From positions 355,480 to 415,479 of the forward strand of contig CAJNDS010002066.1 of NCBI GenBank assembly GCA_905221605.1: a stretch of 60,000 nt of DNA. The letters run 5' to 3'. Under the pieces are notes generated by a model, which was given only the letters and a program-made list of their open reading frames with translations, was not told the DNA's origin and did not search any database. The DNA comes from Symbiodinium natans. Taxonomy: Eukaryota > Sar > Dinophyceae > Suessiales > Symbiodiniaceae. Within the stretch, counting starts at the first letter, position 1. Every line of letters starts with the position of its first letter. This document shows positions 57,383-58,849 of this stretch, piece by piece. The translations under genes were made by a program, and so were the position numbers.

Positions 57383-58335
57383 GTATGTATATATTTATAT
57401 ATGTATGTGTATATGTATATATATATATATGTATATATGTATGTTTGTGTATATGGTAGTAGGCTGCAGGGTCCCTTCTTAGGGGTCCTCCTCGCATCCT
57501 AGGATTGGGGGTCTGCCCAGGGTTTGAAGGTTAGAACACCCCCCCCCGCCCTGAACCCTAGATCCTGCCTTCTGCACTTCTTTCAGTGTCAGTGGCACAC
57601 GGCTGAAGAGCGCATACATCCTTGGCCCAGCAAAAAGTAGGACAGGGTTTGGGATTTAGGGTTGCCTTGGGGTCAGTAGACTTGCACCCTACAACCTACA
57701 CCCGAAAGCCCAAAGCTCTGACGCCGTAACGAAAGCCCCTAGGGTCCCGGACATCATGGCAAACGCTCTAAACCCTAAGCCCTGTACTACGCCCTAAACG
57801 CTTCGACCCTAAACCCTACGACCCGGAACCCTAAACCTGGAACCCTAAACCCTAAACCCTAAACCCTAAACCCCAAACCCCAAACCCAGAGACCCGCAAG
57901 CCTACGCACACACACGCGCCGATCACTGTGGCTCGGCTCGAAGAGCCCCAAAACCGCCCCCTGGAACCCCCCGGAGGGTTTAGGGTTTAGGGTTTAGGGT
58001 TTAGGGTTTAGGGTTTAGGGTTTAGGGTTTAGGGTTTAGGGTTTAGGGCTTAGGGCTTAGGGTTTAGGGTTTTGGGCTTAGGGCTTAGGGCTTAGGGCTT
58101 AGTAGGGTTGTCAGGGTTTATTCAAAGGCTAGGGGTCAAGGTCGCTTTGAGTAGATATCTTTTGAACCCGAAACCCTAAACCCTAGACCCTAAACCCTAA
58201 AACCTAACCCTAAACCCTAAACCCTAAACCCTAAACCCTAAACCCTAAGCCCTAAGCCCTAAACCCTAAACCCTACCTGAGCCCCCGTGCCGCTCCAGGT
58301 CGGGCACCTTGTCGTGCTCAAACATCCACGCGCAC
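16530..58335 (-). CDS. Cullin (CUL3/CUL4-like) gene, split into at least 34 microexons; whole locus
   Basis: Cullins are elongated scaffolds: the N-terminal cullin repeats hold a substrate adaptor, and the C-terminal cullin-homology domain holds the RING protein Rbx1 and is activated by attachment of Nedd8. Seen here: 34 short exons on the minus strand whose joined phases give, in order, RMYALFSRV, YDRFVKESF, YVDDQFRKGLKGM, KDVFENFYKQHLARRLL, ECGHQYTSKLEGMFQDM, IDLKVSVLTSGFWP, FYLAKHTGRRLSWQ, VSTYQMCILMLFN, DRKHLVEAVIVRVMKSRK and a final YNYLA-stop. Exons total 1,386 nt (about 460 codons) spread over 41.8 kb; a full cullin has about 740-780 residues, so the N-terminal 250-300 residues lie above 58.3 kb or are unrecognised. 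Donors are GC (24), GT (7) and GA (2); acceptors are all AG, usually AG|G. Introns consist mostly of TTTAGGG-type repeats. Spacing fits CUL4 in several places while some motifs look more like CUL3, so the class is open. Existence of the gene is very likely; individual ends are by eye. Confidence 0.95.
16570..16925. repeat. TTTAGGG array, last cullin intron
   Basis: Nearly 50 units with scattered variants; forms most of the intron between cullin exon 33 and the last exon. Confidence 0.95.
17073..17255. repeat. TTTAGGG array with terminal inversion
   Basis: About 23 units ending in three CCCTAAA units immediately before cullin exon 33. Confidence 0.95.
17289..17315 (-). CDS. Cullin exon 33, YLERSSADR
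   Basis: 27 nt. G completes Leu, then YLERSSAD and AG before a GC donor. Matches YLERDxxDR. It lies beyond the nested OAS-like gene, 2.9 kb from the preceding exon. Confidence 0.88.
17370..17485. repeat. TTTAGGG array
   Basis: About 16 units between cullin exon 33 and the nested OAS-like gene. Confidence 0.95.
17749..19254 (-). CDS. OAS/cGAS-like nucleotidyltransferase, main open frame
   Basis: A 501-codon open frame. Residues 90-108 hold a polymerase-beta-type nucleotidyltransferase signature, GSVPKGTALPLSDIDLLWF: a Gly-Ser loop followed by Asp102 and Asp104; the third carboxylate is probably Asp156 in AFDLLLGF. About residues 230-242 read YALELLSLTMWELG, matching the C-terminal helical domain of 2'-5' oligoadenylate synthases, and CFIMNDPWCGEV near 315 matches the OAS LDPADP segment. 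All three metal-binding acids are present, so activity is plausible. OAS and cGAS enzymes make 2'-5' linked nucleotides; the product and any activating ligand cannot be told here. The frame lacks an ATG at its start (it opens at TTG) and probably continues from the overlapping upstream frame. It lies, same strand, inside the cullin intron between exons 32 and 33. One long frame contrasts with the microexons around it and suggests a retroposed copy. Confidence 0.85.
   Translation of the reverse strand: MRELLGFLGECERNARVRRAAEGSPGWPEIADFINKAGGFHGLVGRLVNMELAGVGRRVPWPWKKLRRRRRKAGVPRCNQASPPEIAVVGSVPKGTALPLSDIDLLWFAGDVLADEGRAQRLAATVFEALWAKKDFQGLEKGRFGIKGKWNGSAFDLLLGFHVRPTEIPVYADADCRHLSSSLNVIRQQVFLASPRHHHAVPAVRSLKLCFFMLKQQSNISLGGACPASYALELLSLTMWELGLRTVTEIFLGCLRFLVAAEELSKRGRLTVDLLKSPAIDFVPCTSSLGSTSAPEGRLSVMERYEHLQSSQTCFIMNDPWCGEVVFSSLENMTAVAEAASETLRLCRSHPQPLRAIFARHPLRELREIFGLPANASLPWRELKDPGGDRLQLQLRGAAYTDPQGFPRWMQTGMNMDAQWSFLSRRQLQKWLGPVKSSECYRALFQRLTCRKNLLPLQEKRVAGAWSSYLRCDEALAGLVSELGTWASTSSTTPPPSFQSS
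19220..19612 (-). CDS. N-terminal part of the OAS-like gene, in another frame
   Basis: From an ATG at 19612 the frame reads MKPPRASAQCLCRLVELACI, a Leu/Val/Ala-rich start that could be a signal peptide or anchor, followed by a helical segment (LPERASALIARLQPIIQEAL). It stops at 19220, overlapping the start of the main frame by about 35 bp. A short intron or a one-base frameshift near 19,250-19,275 would join the two. I cannot tell whether the gene is intact or a pseudogene. Confidence 0.6.
   Translation of the reverse strand: MKPPRASAQCLCRLVELACILVACLPWQPRPWAFASPGQSSSDRQPLHEHLVTLSAALQQHKLPERASALIARLQPIIQEALVRWAAEEGPEPNSLDKRERTLNFTKLRMESGVSPQTELAGAARLLGRV
19912..19946. mobile_element. Partial copy of the 53.4-kb MITE
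   Basis: The string CTGTTAGTATAAGGGGGAA is shared with one terminus of the element at 53364-53471. Confidence 0.55.
19948..20214. repeat. CCCTAAA array
   Basis: About 37 units, in the intron between cullin exons 32 and 33. Confidence 0.95.
20254..20295 (-). CDS. Cullin exon 32, LIKQRIEKLIERE
   Basis: 42 nt. G completes Ala, then LIKQRIEKLIERE, and TT before a GC donor. Equivalent to IKKRIExLIERxY, the last helix of the winged-helix B domain. Confidence 0.97.
20323..20478. mobile_element. Palindromic MITE-like element, copy 1
   Basis: Ends are CTTGAAGGTTCATGGTACTT and its inverse; the interior (ATAACTGGGCTTATAACCC and inverse) is also complementary, so nearly the whole 156 bp is a hairpin. 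It lies 28 bp upstream of cullin exon 32 in transcript sense, just before its acceptor. Confidence 0.85.
21023..21057 (-). CDS. Cullin exon 31, VTRHLTSRFQP
   Basis: 35 nt. Reads VTRHLTSRFQP plus GC of Ala; the GC donor fits the phase of the next exon and gives CUL4-like spacing (QPALIKQRIE against KPGDLKKRIE). Confidence 0.94.
21399..21494. repeat. CA dinucleotide repeat
   Basis: (CA)n for about 75 bp with one interruption, followed by CG-rich variants. Confidence 0.95.
21622..21910. repeat. 8-bp GGGGTTTA array
   Basis: A run of TTTAGGGG units with a block of TTTGGGGG, distinct from the 7-bp arrays. Confidence 0.93.
22620..22643 (-). CDS. Cullin exon 30, EHNQLVME
   Basis: 24 nt, phase 0. 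Reads EHNQLVME with a GC donor, giving KSRKTLEHNQLVMEV with its neighbours, the expected K-x-L-x-H-N-x-L-V-x-E-V segment. Confidence 0.96.
23043..23250. repeat. TTTAGGG array next to the MULE fragment
   Basis: About 25 units with two TTTTTCA-type interruptions. Confidence 0.9.
23234..23640 (-). pseudogene. Mutator-like (MULE) transposase fragment, frameshifted
   Basis: Upstream frame: LKLCLDGTFRLLFGDYVLLS, where D-G-T-F resembles the first catalytic Asp of MULE-type DDE transposases. The other frame continues with FNGFCISHTENELGYTDL and then RQWHADMN, resembling the P-x-x-F-x-x-x-x-x-E-x-x-x-x-Y-x-x-x-x segment and second Asp. The two frames swap around 23,390-23,420, so at least one indel is present. 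No terminal repeats or third acidic residue seen. It sits in the cullin intron between exons 29 and 30. Confidence 0.6.
24089..24127 (-). CDS. Cullin exon 29, neddylation-site exon
   Basis: 39 nt, phase 0. Reads AVIVRVMKSRKTL with a GC donor. By comparison with CUL1 (IVRIMKMRK), the Lys directly after VRVM is the Nedd8 acceptor, so the activation site is intact. Confidence 0.98.
24568..24605. mobile_element. Single end of the palindromic MITE family
   Basis: CTACTTGGAGGTTCACGGTA and a few more bases match one terminus; the other end is absent or lost. Confidence 0.5.
24880..24972 (-). CDS. Orphan exon-like island inside a cullin intron
   Basis: Minus strand reads KKATAKDIRDAFAVRTESIS then KSKVKTMR without stops. 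It lies between cullin exons 28 and 29, which join perfectly without it, so it is not constitutive cullin sequence. Confidence 0.3.
25172..25270 (-). CDS. Orphan exon-like island inside a cullin intron
   Basis: Minus strand, from an AG, reads SSATRDKNETIYSINLNLTM then RPW. Same intron as the preceding orphan. Unknown origin. Confidence 0.25.
25989..26012 (-). CDS. Cullin exon 28, QDRKHLVE
   Basis: 24 nt, phase 0. Reads QDRKHLVE with a GC donor. DRKHxIEA is the start of the neddylated winged-helix B domain. Confidence 0.95.
26105..26448. repeat. 9-bp GGCTTTACA array
   Basis: About 37 units with only two substitutions. A plus-strand frame would read repeated Gln-Ala-Leu, but it is in an antisense intron position and is flanked by TTTAGGC units from which it seems to derive. 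Confidence 0.95.
26957..26988 (-). CDS. Cullin exon 27, DVPATVEE
   Basis: 32 nt. CT completes a Pro codon, then GSDVPATVEE and a GC donor. TVEE joins QDRKH, as in T-x-x-x-V-x-x-D-R-K-H of cullins. Confidence 0.85.
28101..28360 (+). other. Open island, unassigned
   Basis: About 260 bp without telomere repeats between cullin exons 26 and 27. Two plus-strand frames and one minus-strand frame are open; none resembles a family I know. Confidence 0.25.
28467..28566. repeat. CCCTAAA array next to cullin exon 26
   Basis: About 11 units passing into CCCCAAA. Confidence 0.93.
28591..28624 (-). CDS. Cullin exon 26 (variable loop)
   Basis: 34 nt. Reads LKSNSSDGSAP plus C; the GT donor was chosen because it fits the phase of the next exon. 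A GC donor a little further on is possible. Follows RIK in the place of the acidic, variable linker. Confidence 0.7.
29158..29348. repeat. Stepwise variant array: GGGTGTA, GGGTCTA, GGGTTGA
   Basis: Three successive homogeneous blocks of 7-bp variants, about 4, 8 and 16 units long. Confidence 0.93.
29484..29529 (-). CDS. Cullin exon 25, FAVNSQFESKLLRIK
   Basis: 46 nt. The first G completes Gln, then FAVNSQFESKLLRIK and a GC donor. Equivalent to F-x-x-N-x-x-F-x-S-K-L-x-R-I-K, a classic cullin motif. Confidence 0.96.
29967..30028 (-). CDS. Cullin exon 24, AKILVRLGPEKEKK
   Basis: 62 nt. Reads AKILVRLGPEKEKKEPEDSD plus CA of Gln; GC donor. Matches the VLxKxPxxKxxxxxD segment. A GTGAGA string inside would be a good GT donor but using it would break the cullin reading. 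Confidence 0.93.
30560..31040. repeat. 8-bp GGGGTTTA array
   Basis: Mostly TTTAGGGG units, with TTTTGGGG and GGGTTTTT blocks; within the cullin intron between exons 23 and 24. Confidence 0.93.
31243..31305 (-). CDS. Cullin exon 23, LEELKRQFMSL
   Basis: 63 nt, phase 0 at both ends. Reads LGKPRLEELKRQFMSL then YVNPK; GC donor. Equivalent to the E-L-x-R-x-L-x-S-L helix of cullins. Confidence 0.94.
32405..32615. repeat. TTTAGGG array
   Basis: About 30 units ending 60 bp below cullin exon 22. Confidence 0.95.
32679..32750 (-). CDS. Cullin exon 22, VSTYQMCILMLFN
   Basis: 72 nt. Reads VSTYQMCILMLFN, then QHSALSYQDFR. It is the strongly conserved cullin core strand-helix segment. The GT donor lies inside the repeat string AGG|GTTTAGG, so the telomere-type repeat itself provides the splice site. 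Confidence 0.96.
32877..33020. mobile_element. Dispersed AT-rich repeat, copy 1
   Basis: Shares CCTTATATAGTCCCTAT, ACCTAAGTAGCCCC and CCCCTAGAAGGGA with the inverse of 50,800-50,945. Confidence 0.7.
33178..33406 (-). CDS. Orphan open fragment of about 75 codons
   Basis: A minus-strand frame without an ATG reads DECQRFGESLAAFLTKLFPE, then later VQDVFYDGRRWETQRIAWK. Codon-like composition and an amphipathic helix pattern point to true coding origin. It lies between cullin exons 21 and 22 and does not belong to the cullin. Family unknown. Confidence 0.4.
34012..34044 (-). CDS. Cullin exon 21, KHEIN
   Basis: 33 nt. Reads AHMPKSKHEIN with a GT donor. Joined to the next exon it gives KHEINVSTYQM, equivalent to KHELNVSTYQM in plant CUL3. 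Confidence 0.92.
34070..34287. repeat. TTGAGGG/TTAAGGG array
   Basis: About 28 units of TTGAGGG with interspersed TTAAGGG; ends directly at a MITE copy. Confidence 0.93.
34288..34360. mobile_element. Palindromic MITE-like element, copy 2
   Basis: The shortest complete copy, 73 bp, CTACTTGGAGGTTCATGGTA to its inverse, inserted at the end of a telomere-variant array. Confidence 0.85.
35050..35165. repeat. TTTAGGG array
   Basis: About 16 units directly below cullin exon 20. Confidence 0.93.
35234..35272 (-). CDS. Cullin exon 20
   Basis: 39 nt. Reads ATMCADLTGSFAT in phase 0 with a GC donor. It continues ADLK into ADLKATM, like ADLKATF in CUL3; the rest is a variable loop. Confidence 0.8.
35650..35696 (-). 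CDS. Cullin exon 19, RRLSWQPN..ADLK
   Basis: 47 nt. GC completes Gly, then RRLSWQPNHGWADLK and a GT donor. Very close to GRRLTWQxNMGTADLK of plant CUL3. Confidence 0.95.
35775..35860. repeat. TTTGGGG array
   Basis: About 11 uniform TTTGGGG units. Confidence 0.93.
36237..36340. repeat. 8-bp CCCCTAAA array
   Basis: About 12 units of CCCCTAAA. Confidence 0.93.
36433..36478 (-). CDS. Cullin exon 18, FYLAKHTGR
   Basis: 46 nt. Reads ECCSRFETFYLAKHT plus G of Gly; GC donor. Matches F-x-x-F-Y-L-x-K-H-S-G-R. The GC donor, not a later one, keeps HTGRRLSW in frame. Confidence 0.96.
37097..37128 (-). CDS. Cullin exon 17, QPCELPQEVQ
   Basis: 32 nt. GG completes Gly, then QPCELPQEVQ and a GC donor. Equivalent to the C-x-L-P-x-E-x linker after WPT in cullins. 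Confidence 0.9.
37163..37440. repeat. TTTAGGG and TTTGGGG arrays
   Basis: TTTAGGG to about 37,280, then mixed TTTGGGG/TTTAGGG to 37,440. Confidence 0.93.
37676..37823. mobile_element. Palindromic MITE-like element, copy 3
   Basis: 148 bp between CTACTTGGAGGTTCATTGCA and GTACCATGAACCTCCAAGTAG; the interior is also self-complementary. Confidence 0.85.
37964..37994 (-). CDS. Cullin exon 16, VSVLTSGFWP
   Basis: 31 nt. Reads VSVLTSGFWP plus G of a Gly codon; GC donor. The VxVLTxGxWP motif is diagnostic of cullins. Confidence 0.97.
39183..39196 (-). CDS. Cullin exon 15, 14-nt microexon IDLK
   Basis: 14 nt. CA completes a small-residue codon, then IDLK and a GC donor. The acceptor has a long pyrimidine tract ending in cctcctcag. 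Matches the G-x-I-D-L-x-V segment of CUL3 and CUL4. Confidence 0.82.
39721..39727 (-). CDS. Candidate 7-nt cullin microexon
   Basis: An exon of length 1 modulo 3 is needed between exons 14 and 15. The 7-nt stretch TCCACCG has an AG before it and a GC after it and would restore phase (Ser-Thr-Ala). Family members usually have several more residues here. Speculative. Confidence 0.2.
39903..39916 (-). CDS. Cullin exon 14, 14-nt microexon SVQHL
   Basis: 14 nt. CG completes Ser, then VQHL, ending at a GT donor in phase 0. Gives MKQSVQHL, comparable with MVQFKQHM of CUL4. Short length makes this less certain than the others, but the split-codon phase is correct. Confidence 0.6.
40500..40780. repeat. 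TTTGGGG and TTAGGGG variants
   Basis: TTTGGGG units pass into 7-bp GGGGTTA, then degenerate units up to the foldback element. Confidence 0.9.
41100..41540. repeat. 21-bp tandem repeats, left arm of the foldback element
   Basis: About 18-20 units, the first eight in one orientation, then four inverted, then several in the original orientation. Confidence 0.92.
42249..42475. repeat. C-rich tract of the right arm
   Basis: Runs of C separated by single A, counterpart of the G-rich tract at about 41,000-41,096. Confidence 0.92.
42750..42825 (+). CDS. Exon-like island on the opposite strand
   Basis: Plus strand, after an AG, reads PYDREELLAKELELLYLGLP, a helical, Leu/Glu-rich segment. It lies in the cullin intron between exons 13 and 14. 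Unassigned. Confidence 0.3.
43486..43826. repeat. TTTAGGG array followed by 8-bp CAGGGCTT array
   Basis: TTTAGGG to about 43,725, then eleven or so units of CAGGGCTT. Confidence 0.93.
43903..44020. mobile_element. Palindromic MITE-like element, copy 4
   Basis: TACTTGGAGGTTCATGGTAC at one end, GTACCCTGAACCTCCAAG at the other. Confidence 0.8.
44036..44180. mobile_element. Dispersed repeat with CTAAGGGCCCATGG ends
   Basis: Contains AAGGGCCCATACTTCGGATC and GGGACCATACTAAGGGCCC. Related stretches are at 27,530-27,600, 38,330-38,430 and 54,930-55,055. A short MITE-like or simple dispersed family. Confidence 0.5.
44744..44784 (-). CDS. Cullin exon 13, FQDMKLSEEIM
   Basis: 41 nt. The first G completes Met, then FQDMKLSEEIMKQ, plus T before a GC donor. 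Equivalent to MFKDMxLSxxIM in CUL4. Confidence 0.95.
44820..45213. repeat. Longest intronic TTTAGGG array
   Basis: About 56 units, nearly perfect; starts 36 bp from cullin exon 13 on its acceptor side. Confidence 0.95.
45535..45642. mobile_element. Degenerate palindromic MITE-like copy
   Basis: One end AACTACCATGAACATCCAAG matches the family; the other (ACTACTTACAAATTAACCC) is degraded. Confidence 0.45.
46213..46491 (-). pseudogene. Trypsin-like serine protease C-terminal fragment
   Basis: The open frame contains HRDSGAAIYDSPDPDARIIG followed by MHVGG. This resembles the catalytic-serine region of S1-type peptidases (GDSG.P.....GIHVGG), with Arg in place of the usual Gly before Asp-Ser-Gly. 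Stops close the frame just upstream, and no His or Asp catalytic segments were found nearby. It is a fragment or a single large exon, placed in the cullin intron between exons 12 and 13. Confidence 0.55.
46594..46633 (-). CDS. Cullin exon 12, ECGHQYTSKLEGM
   Basis: 40 nt. GC completes a Ser codon, then ECGHQYTSKLEG and AT of Met. Donor is GC inside a GTATGC string, so a GT donor lies a few bases upstream; the GC site is the one that restores Met-Phe with the next exon. Matches ECGxxFTxKLEGM. Confidence 0.96.
47380..47556. repeat. TTTAGGG array
   Basis: About 25 units below cullin exon 11. Confidence 0.95.
47681..47731 (-). CDS. Cullin exon 11, SVSDEAERSMISKLK
   Basis: 51 nt. GT completes Gly, then RSVSDEAERSMISKLK, plus A of the next codon before a GC donor. 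Matches K-S-x-S-x-D-A-E-x-x-M-I-x-K-L-K of cullins. Confidence 0.96.
48742..48980. other. Open island, unassigned
   Basis: About 240 bp of unique sequence between cullin exons 10 and 11. Both strands have protein-like open frames of about 70 codons, so the coding strand cannot be chosen. Confidence 0.25.
49311..49452. mobile_element. Palindromic MITE-like element, copy 5
   Basis: ACGTGGAGGTTCATGGCACC to GTACCACGAACCTCCAAG; interior self-complementary with the word ATAACC/GGTTAT. Confidence 0.8.
49525..49635. repeat. TTTAGGG array directly below cullin exon 10
   Basis: About 15 units in the opposite order to most exon flanks (TTTAGGG below, CCCTAAA above). Confidence 0.95.
49660..49711 (-). 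CDS. Cullin exon 10, DVFENFYKQHLARRLL
   Basis: 52 nt. Reads DVFENFYKQHLARRLLT plus G of a Gly codon; GC donor. This is the cullin-homology hallmark KDVFExxYKxHLAxRLL, nearly identical to the consensus. Confidence 0.98.
49946..50755. mobile_element. Composite element with direct repeats and ATGCAT-rich core
   Basis: Two direct repeats of roughly 90-100 bp (49946-50041 and 50665-50755) share ATGCCATCTTGGACC/ATGCAATCTTGGACC, TGATGGT and CCCTTTTGCGGTCCTGGTG. Between them ATGCAT words occur many times with CCAAGAATGC and CCAAAAATGC in one orientation and GCATTTTTGG in the other, giving several hairpins. No coding frame was recognised. Confidence 0.65.
50800..50945. mobile_element. Dispersed AT-rich repeat, copy 2 (inverse of 32.9 kb)
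   Basis: Reverse complement matches 32,877-33,020 across most of its length. Confidence 0.7.
51165..51197 (-). CDS. Cullin exon 9, VFRFLQDK
   Basis: 33 nt. Reads VVTVFRFLQDK and ends at a GC donor in phase 0. Equivalent to the cullin VIxLFRFLQxKD segment; joins exactly to DVFEN of the next exon. Confidence 0.95.
51400..52060. other. Unique stretch without recognised gene
   Basis: Contains the MITE end above and open frames at 51763-51981 with no known motif. Confidence 0.35.
51472..51512. mobile_element. Single end of the palindromic MITE family
   Basis: CTTGGAGGCTCACGGTACTT matches one terminus; no partner end nearby. Confidence 0.45.
52109..52169 (-). CDS. Cullin exon 8, RKGLKGMS
   Basis: 61 nt. 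The first G completes Gln, then FRKGLKGMSSDADVDAALEQ in phase to a GC donor. RKGLKG is one of the most conserved short cullin motifs. Confidence 0.96.
52247..52306. repeat. 9-bp GGGCGTTGA array
   Basis: Seven perfect units adjoining a TTTAGGG array. Confidence 0.95.
52717..52790 (+). CDS. 74-nt exon on the opposite strand, Cys-rich
   Basis: Pyrimidine-rich acceptor cccccacag and a CAG|GTAGGA donor enclose SILGPGGPKAGKCGRCGGKP then VELQ, with a zinc-ribbon-like C-x-x-C-G. Orientation is opposite to the cullin whose intron (exons 7-8) holds it. A single exon, so the gene is unknown. Confidence 0.45.
52797..53060. repeat. 8-bp TTTAAGGG array
   Basis: About 32 units mixing TTTAAGGG, CTTAAGGG and TTTCAGGG, starting right after the plus-strand exon at 52717-52790. 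Confidence 0.93.
53364..53471. mobile_element. 108-bp MITE with about 28-bp terminal inverted repeats
   Basis: Left end ACTTGGCATGTTCCCCTTTA, right end the inverse of ACTTGGGATGTTCCCCCTTA; both continue with TACTGACAG/TACTAACAG. No coding capacity. Confidence 0.8.
53795..53838 (-). CDS. Cullin exon 7, YLSLYVDD
   Basis: 44 nt. Reads DTRTAQYLSLYVDD plus CA of a Gln codon; GT donor. Corresponds to the N-x-R-S-P-E-F-x-S-L-F-V-D-D segment of CUL3-type proteins. Confidence 0.94.
54142..54165. mobile_element. Single end of the palindromic MITE family
   Basis: ACTTGGAGGTTCATGGGTAC without a partner. Confidence 0.45.
54595..54690. repeat. CCCTAAA array next to cullin exon 6
   Basis: About 13 units. 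Confidence 0.95.
54704..54791 (-). CDS. Cullin exon 6, longest placed exon
   Basis: 88 nt. After the split Lys it reads YDRFVKESFKESKDF, then QLALKQAFESFLNK. This matches the cullin K-Y-D-x-x-x-x-x-x-F-x-x-D-x-x-F-x-x-A-L-x-x-x-F-E-x-F-x-N pattern. Donor is GA, phase 0. Confidence 0.95.
54841..54906. repeat. TTGAGGG run
   Basis: Eight uniform TTGAGGG units at the end of a short TTTAGGG block, just upstream of cullin exon 6 in transcript sense. Confidence 0.93.
55262..55365. repeat. TTTAGGG array
   Basis: About 14 units flanked on both sides by the same CCCCAAAAGGAC-like word. Confidence 0.95.
55506..55598. repeat. TTCAGGG run
   Basis: About 13 uniform TTCAGGG units switching to TTTAGGG. 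Confidence 0.95.
55724..55767 (-). CDS. Cullin exon 5, DPVxFIxxIL
   Basis: 44 nt. Reads DPVSFITAILHLKH plus AA of a Lys codon; GT donor. Matches the cullin DPVxFVxxLLDLKxK segment. The next exon opens with G, completing Lys and giving KYDRF. Confidence 0.92.
55977..56085. mobile_element. Palindromic MITE-like element, copy 6
   Basis: CTACTTTGAGGTTCATGGTAC to GTACCATGAGCCTCCAACG; 109 bp. Confidence 0.8.
56634..56662 (-). CDS. Cullin exon 4, NDPEK motif
   Basis: 29 nt. GA completes the split Gly, then RDVLNDPEK in frame, ending at a GC donor. It corresponds to the INPEK segment of CUL4. Confidence 0.8.
56683..56855. repeat. TTTAGGG array
   Basis: About 24 units on the acceptor side of cullin exon 4. 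Confidence 0.95.
56970..57050. repeat. CCCTAAA array
   Basis: About 11 units, immediately after the GA donor of cullin exon 3 in transcript sense. Confidence 0.95.
57057..57084 (-). CDS. Cullin exon 3
   Basis: 28 nt. Reads VMMDCMCEA plus the first base of Gly. Donor is GA. Joined directly to exon 2, the distance to the NDPEK motif of exon 4 equals the distance in CUL4 as I recall it, which argues that no exon is missing between them. Confidence 0.72.
57125..57250. repeat. TTTAGGG array
   Basis: About 17 units on the acceptor side of cullin exon 3. Confidence 0.95.
57343..57455. repeat. TA/ATGT-rich low-complexity tract
   Basis: Alternating TA with GTATGT words over about 110 bp. Confidence 0.95.
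57569..57620 (-). CDS. Cullin exon 2, RMYALFSRV motif
   Basis: 52 nt. Reads MYALFSRVPLTLKEVQK and ends in phase 0 at a GC donor. With the split Arg of exon 1 it gives RMYALFSRV, matching the DL.RMY.LFSRV segment of CUL1 and CUL4. Confidence 0.93.
57975..58105. repeat. TTTAGGG array passing into CTTAGGG
   Basis: About 12 TTTAGGG units then a block of GGGCTTA. Confidence 0.93.
58291..58335 (-). CDS. Cullin exon 1 of the placed set (cullin repeat)
   Basis: 45 nt. Reads CAWMFEHDKVPDLE after a split Gly and ends with CG of an Arg codon, completed by the G that opens the next exon. Acceptor is cacag, donor GC. The segment aligns with the cullin stretch just before the R-M-Y-x-L-F-S-R motif. Confidence 0.8.
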
Positions 58336-58503
58336 CTGTGGGCACGGTAGGGCACTTCAGGGGACTTCAGGGGACTTTAAGGGGTTTAGGGTTTAGGGTG
58401 TAGGGTTTAGGGTTTAGGGTGTAGGGTTTAGGGTTTAGGGTTTAGGGTTCAGGGTTTAGGGCTCGGGTTTAGGGTTCACGAGGAGCACACAGCCCTTGCC
58501 GAG

Positions 58504-58528
58504 GTCAAGTTGGTGGGCTTTTGCAGGT
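58504..58528 (-). CDS. Candidate cullin exon upstream of exon 1
   Basis: The frame reads AHQLDLGKG with the first codon split, similar in spacing to the H-L-x-x-x-L-x-K-G segment that precedes this point in CUL4. The acceptor is AG. The donor would have to be CT, or the junction must slide by one base, so this exon is only a candidate. Confidence 0.35.
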
Positions 58529-58654
58529 CGTCGGGCGGGAGAGCGCCTGCCAAGGTGCCCGAGCACTGGTCATTCAGGTGGGGACGCATGGCCTCGTGAG
58601 ATTTAGGGTTTAGGGTTTAGGGTTTAGGGTTTAGGGTTCAGGGTTTAGGGTTTA

Positions 58655-58805
58655 GGGTTTAGGGTTTCCGAAGCGCCATCCAGATGCCCCTGGTGGCATC
58701 TCCACGACAACAGCCGGGCACCGGGCAGAAGACGCCGACGATGGGCGGGCTGCTCGCCCACAGGGGTAGGGCGCCGGCCGTCGGCTCCAGAGGGCTTTGG
58801 GGCTT
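58655..58805. other. Island of unknown content above the placed cullin exons
   Basis: GC-rich unique sequence where further N-terminal cullin exons would be expected. No frame resembles a cullin repeat. Confidence 0.3.
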
Positions 58806-58849
58806 TCAGGCTTTCGGGACTTTAGGGACTTTTAGGGTTTAGGGTTCAG

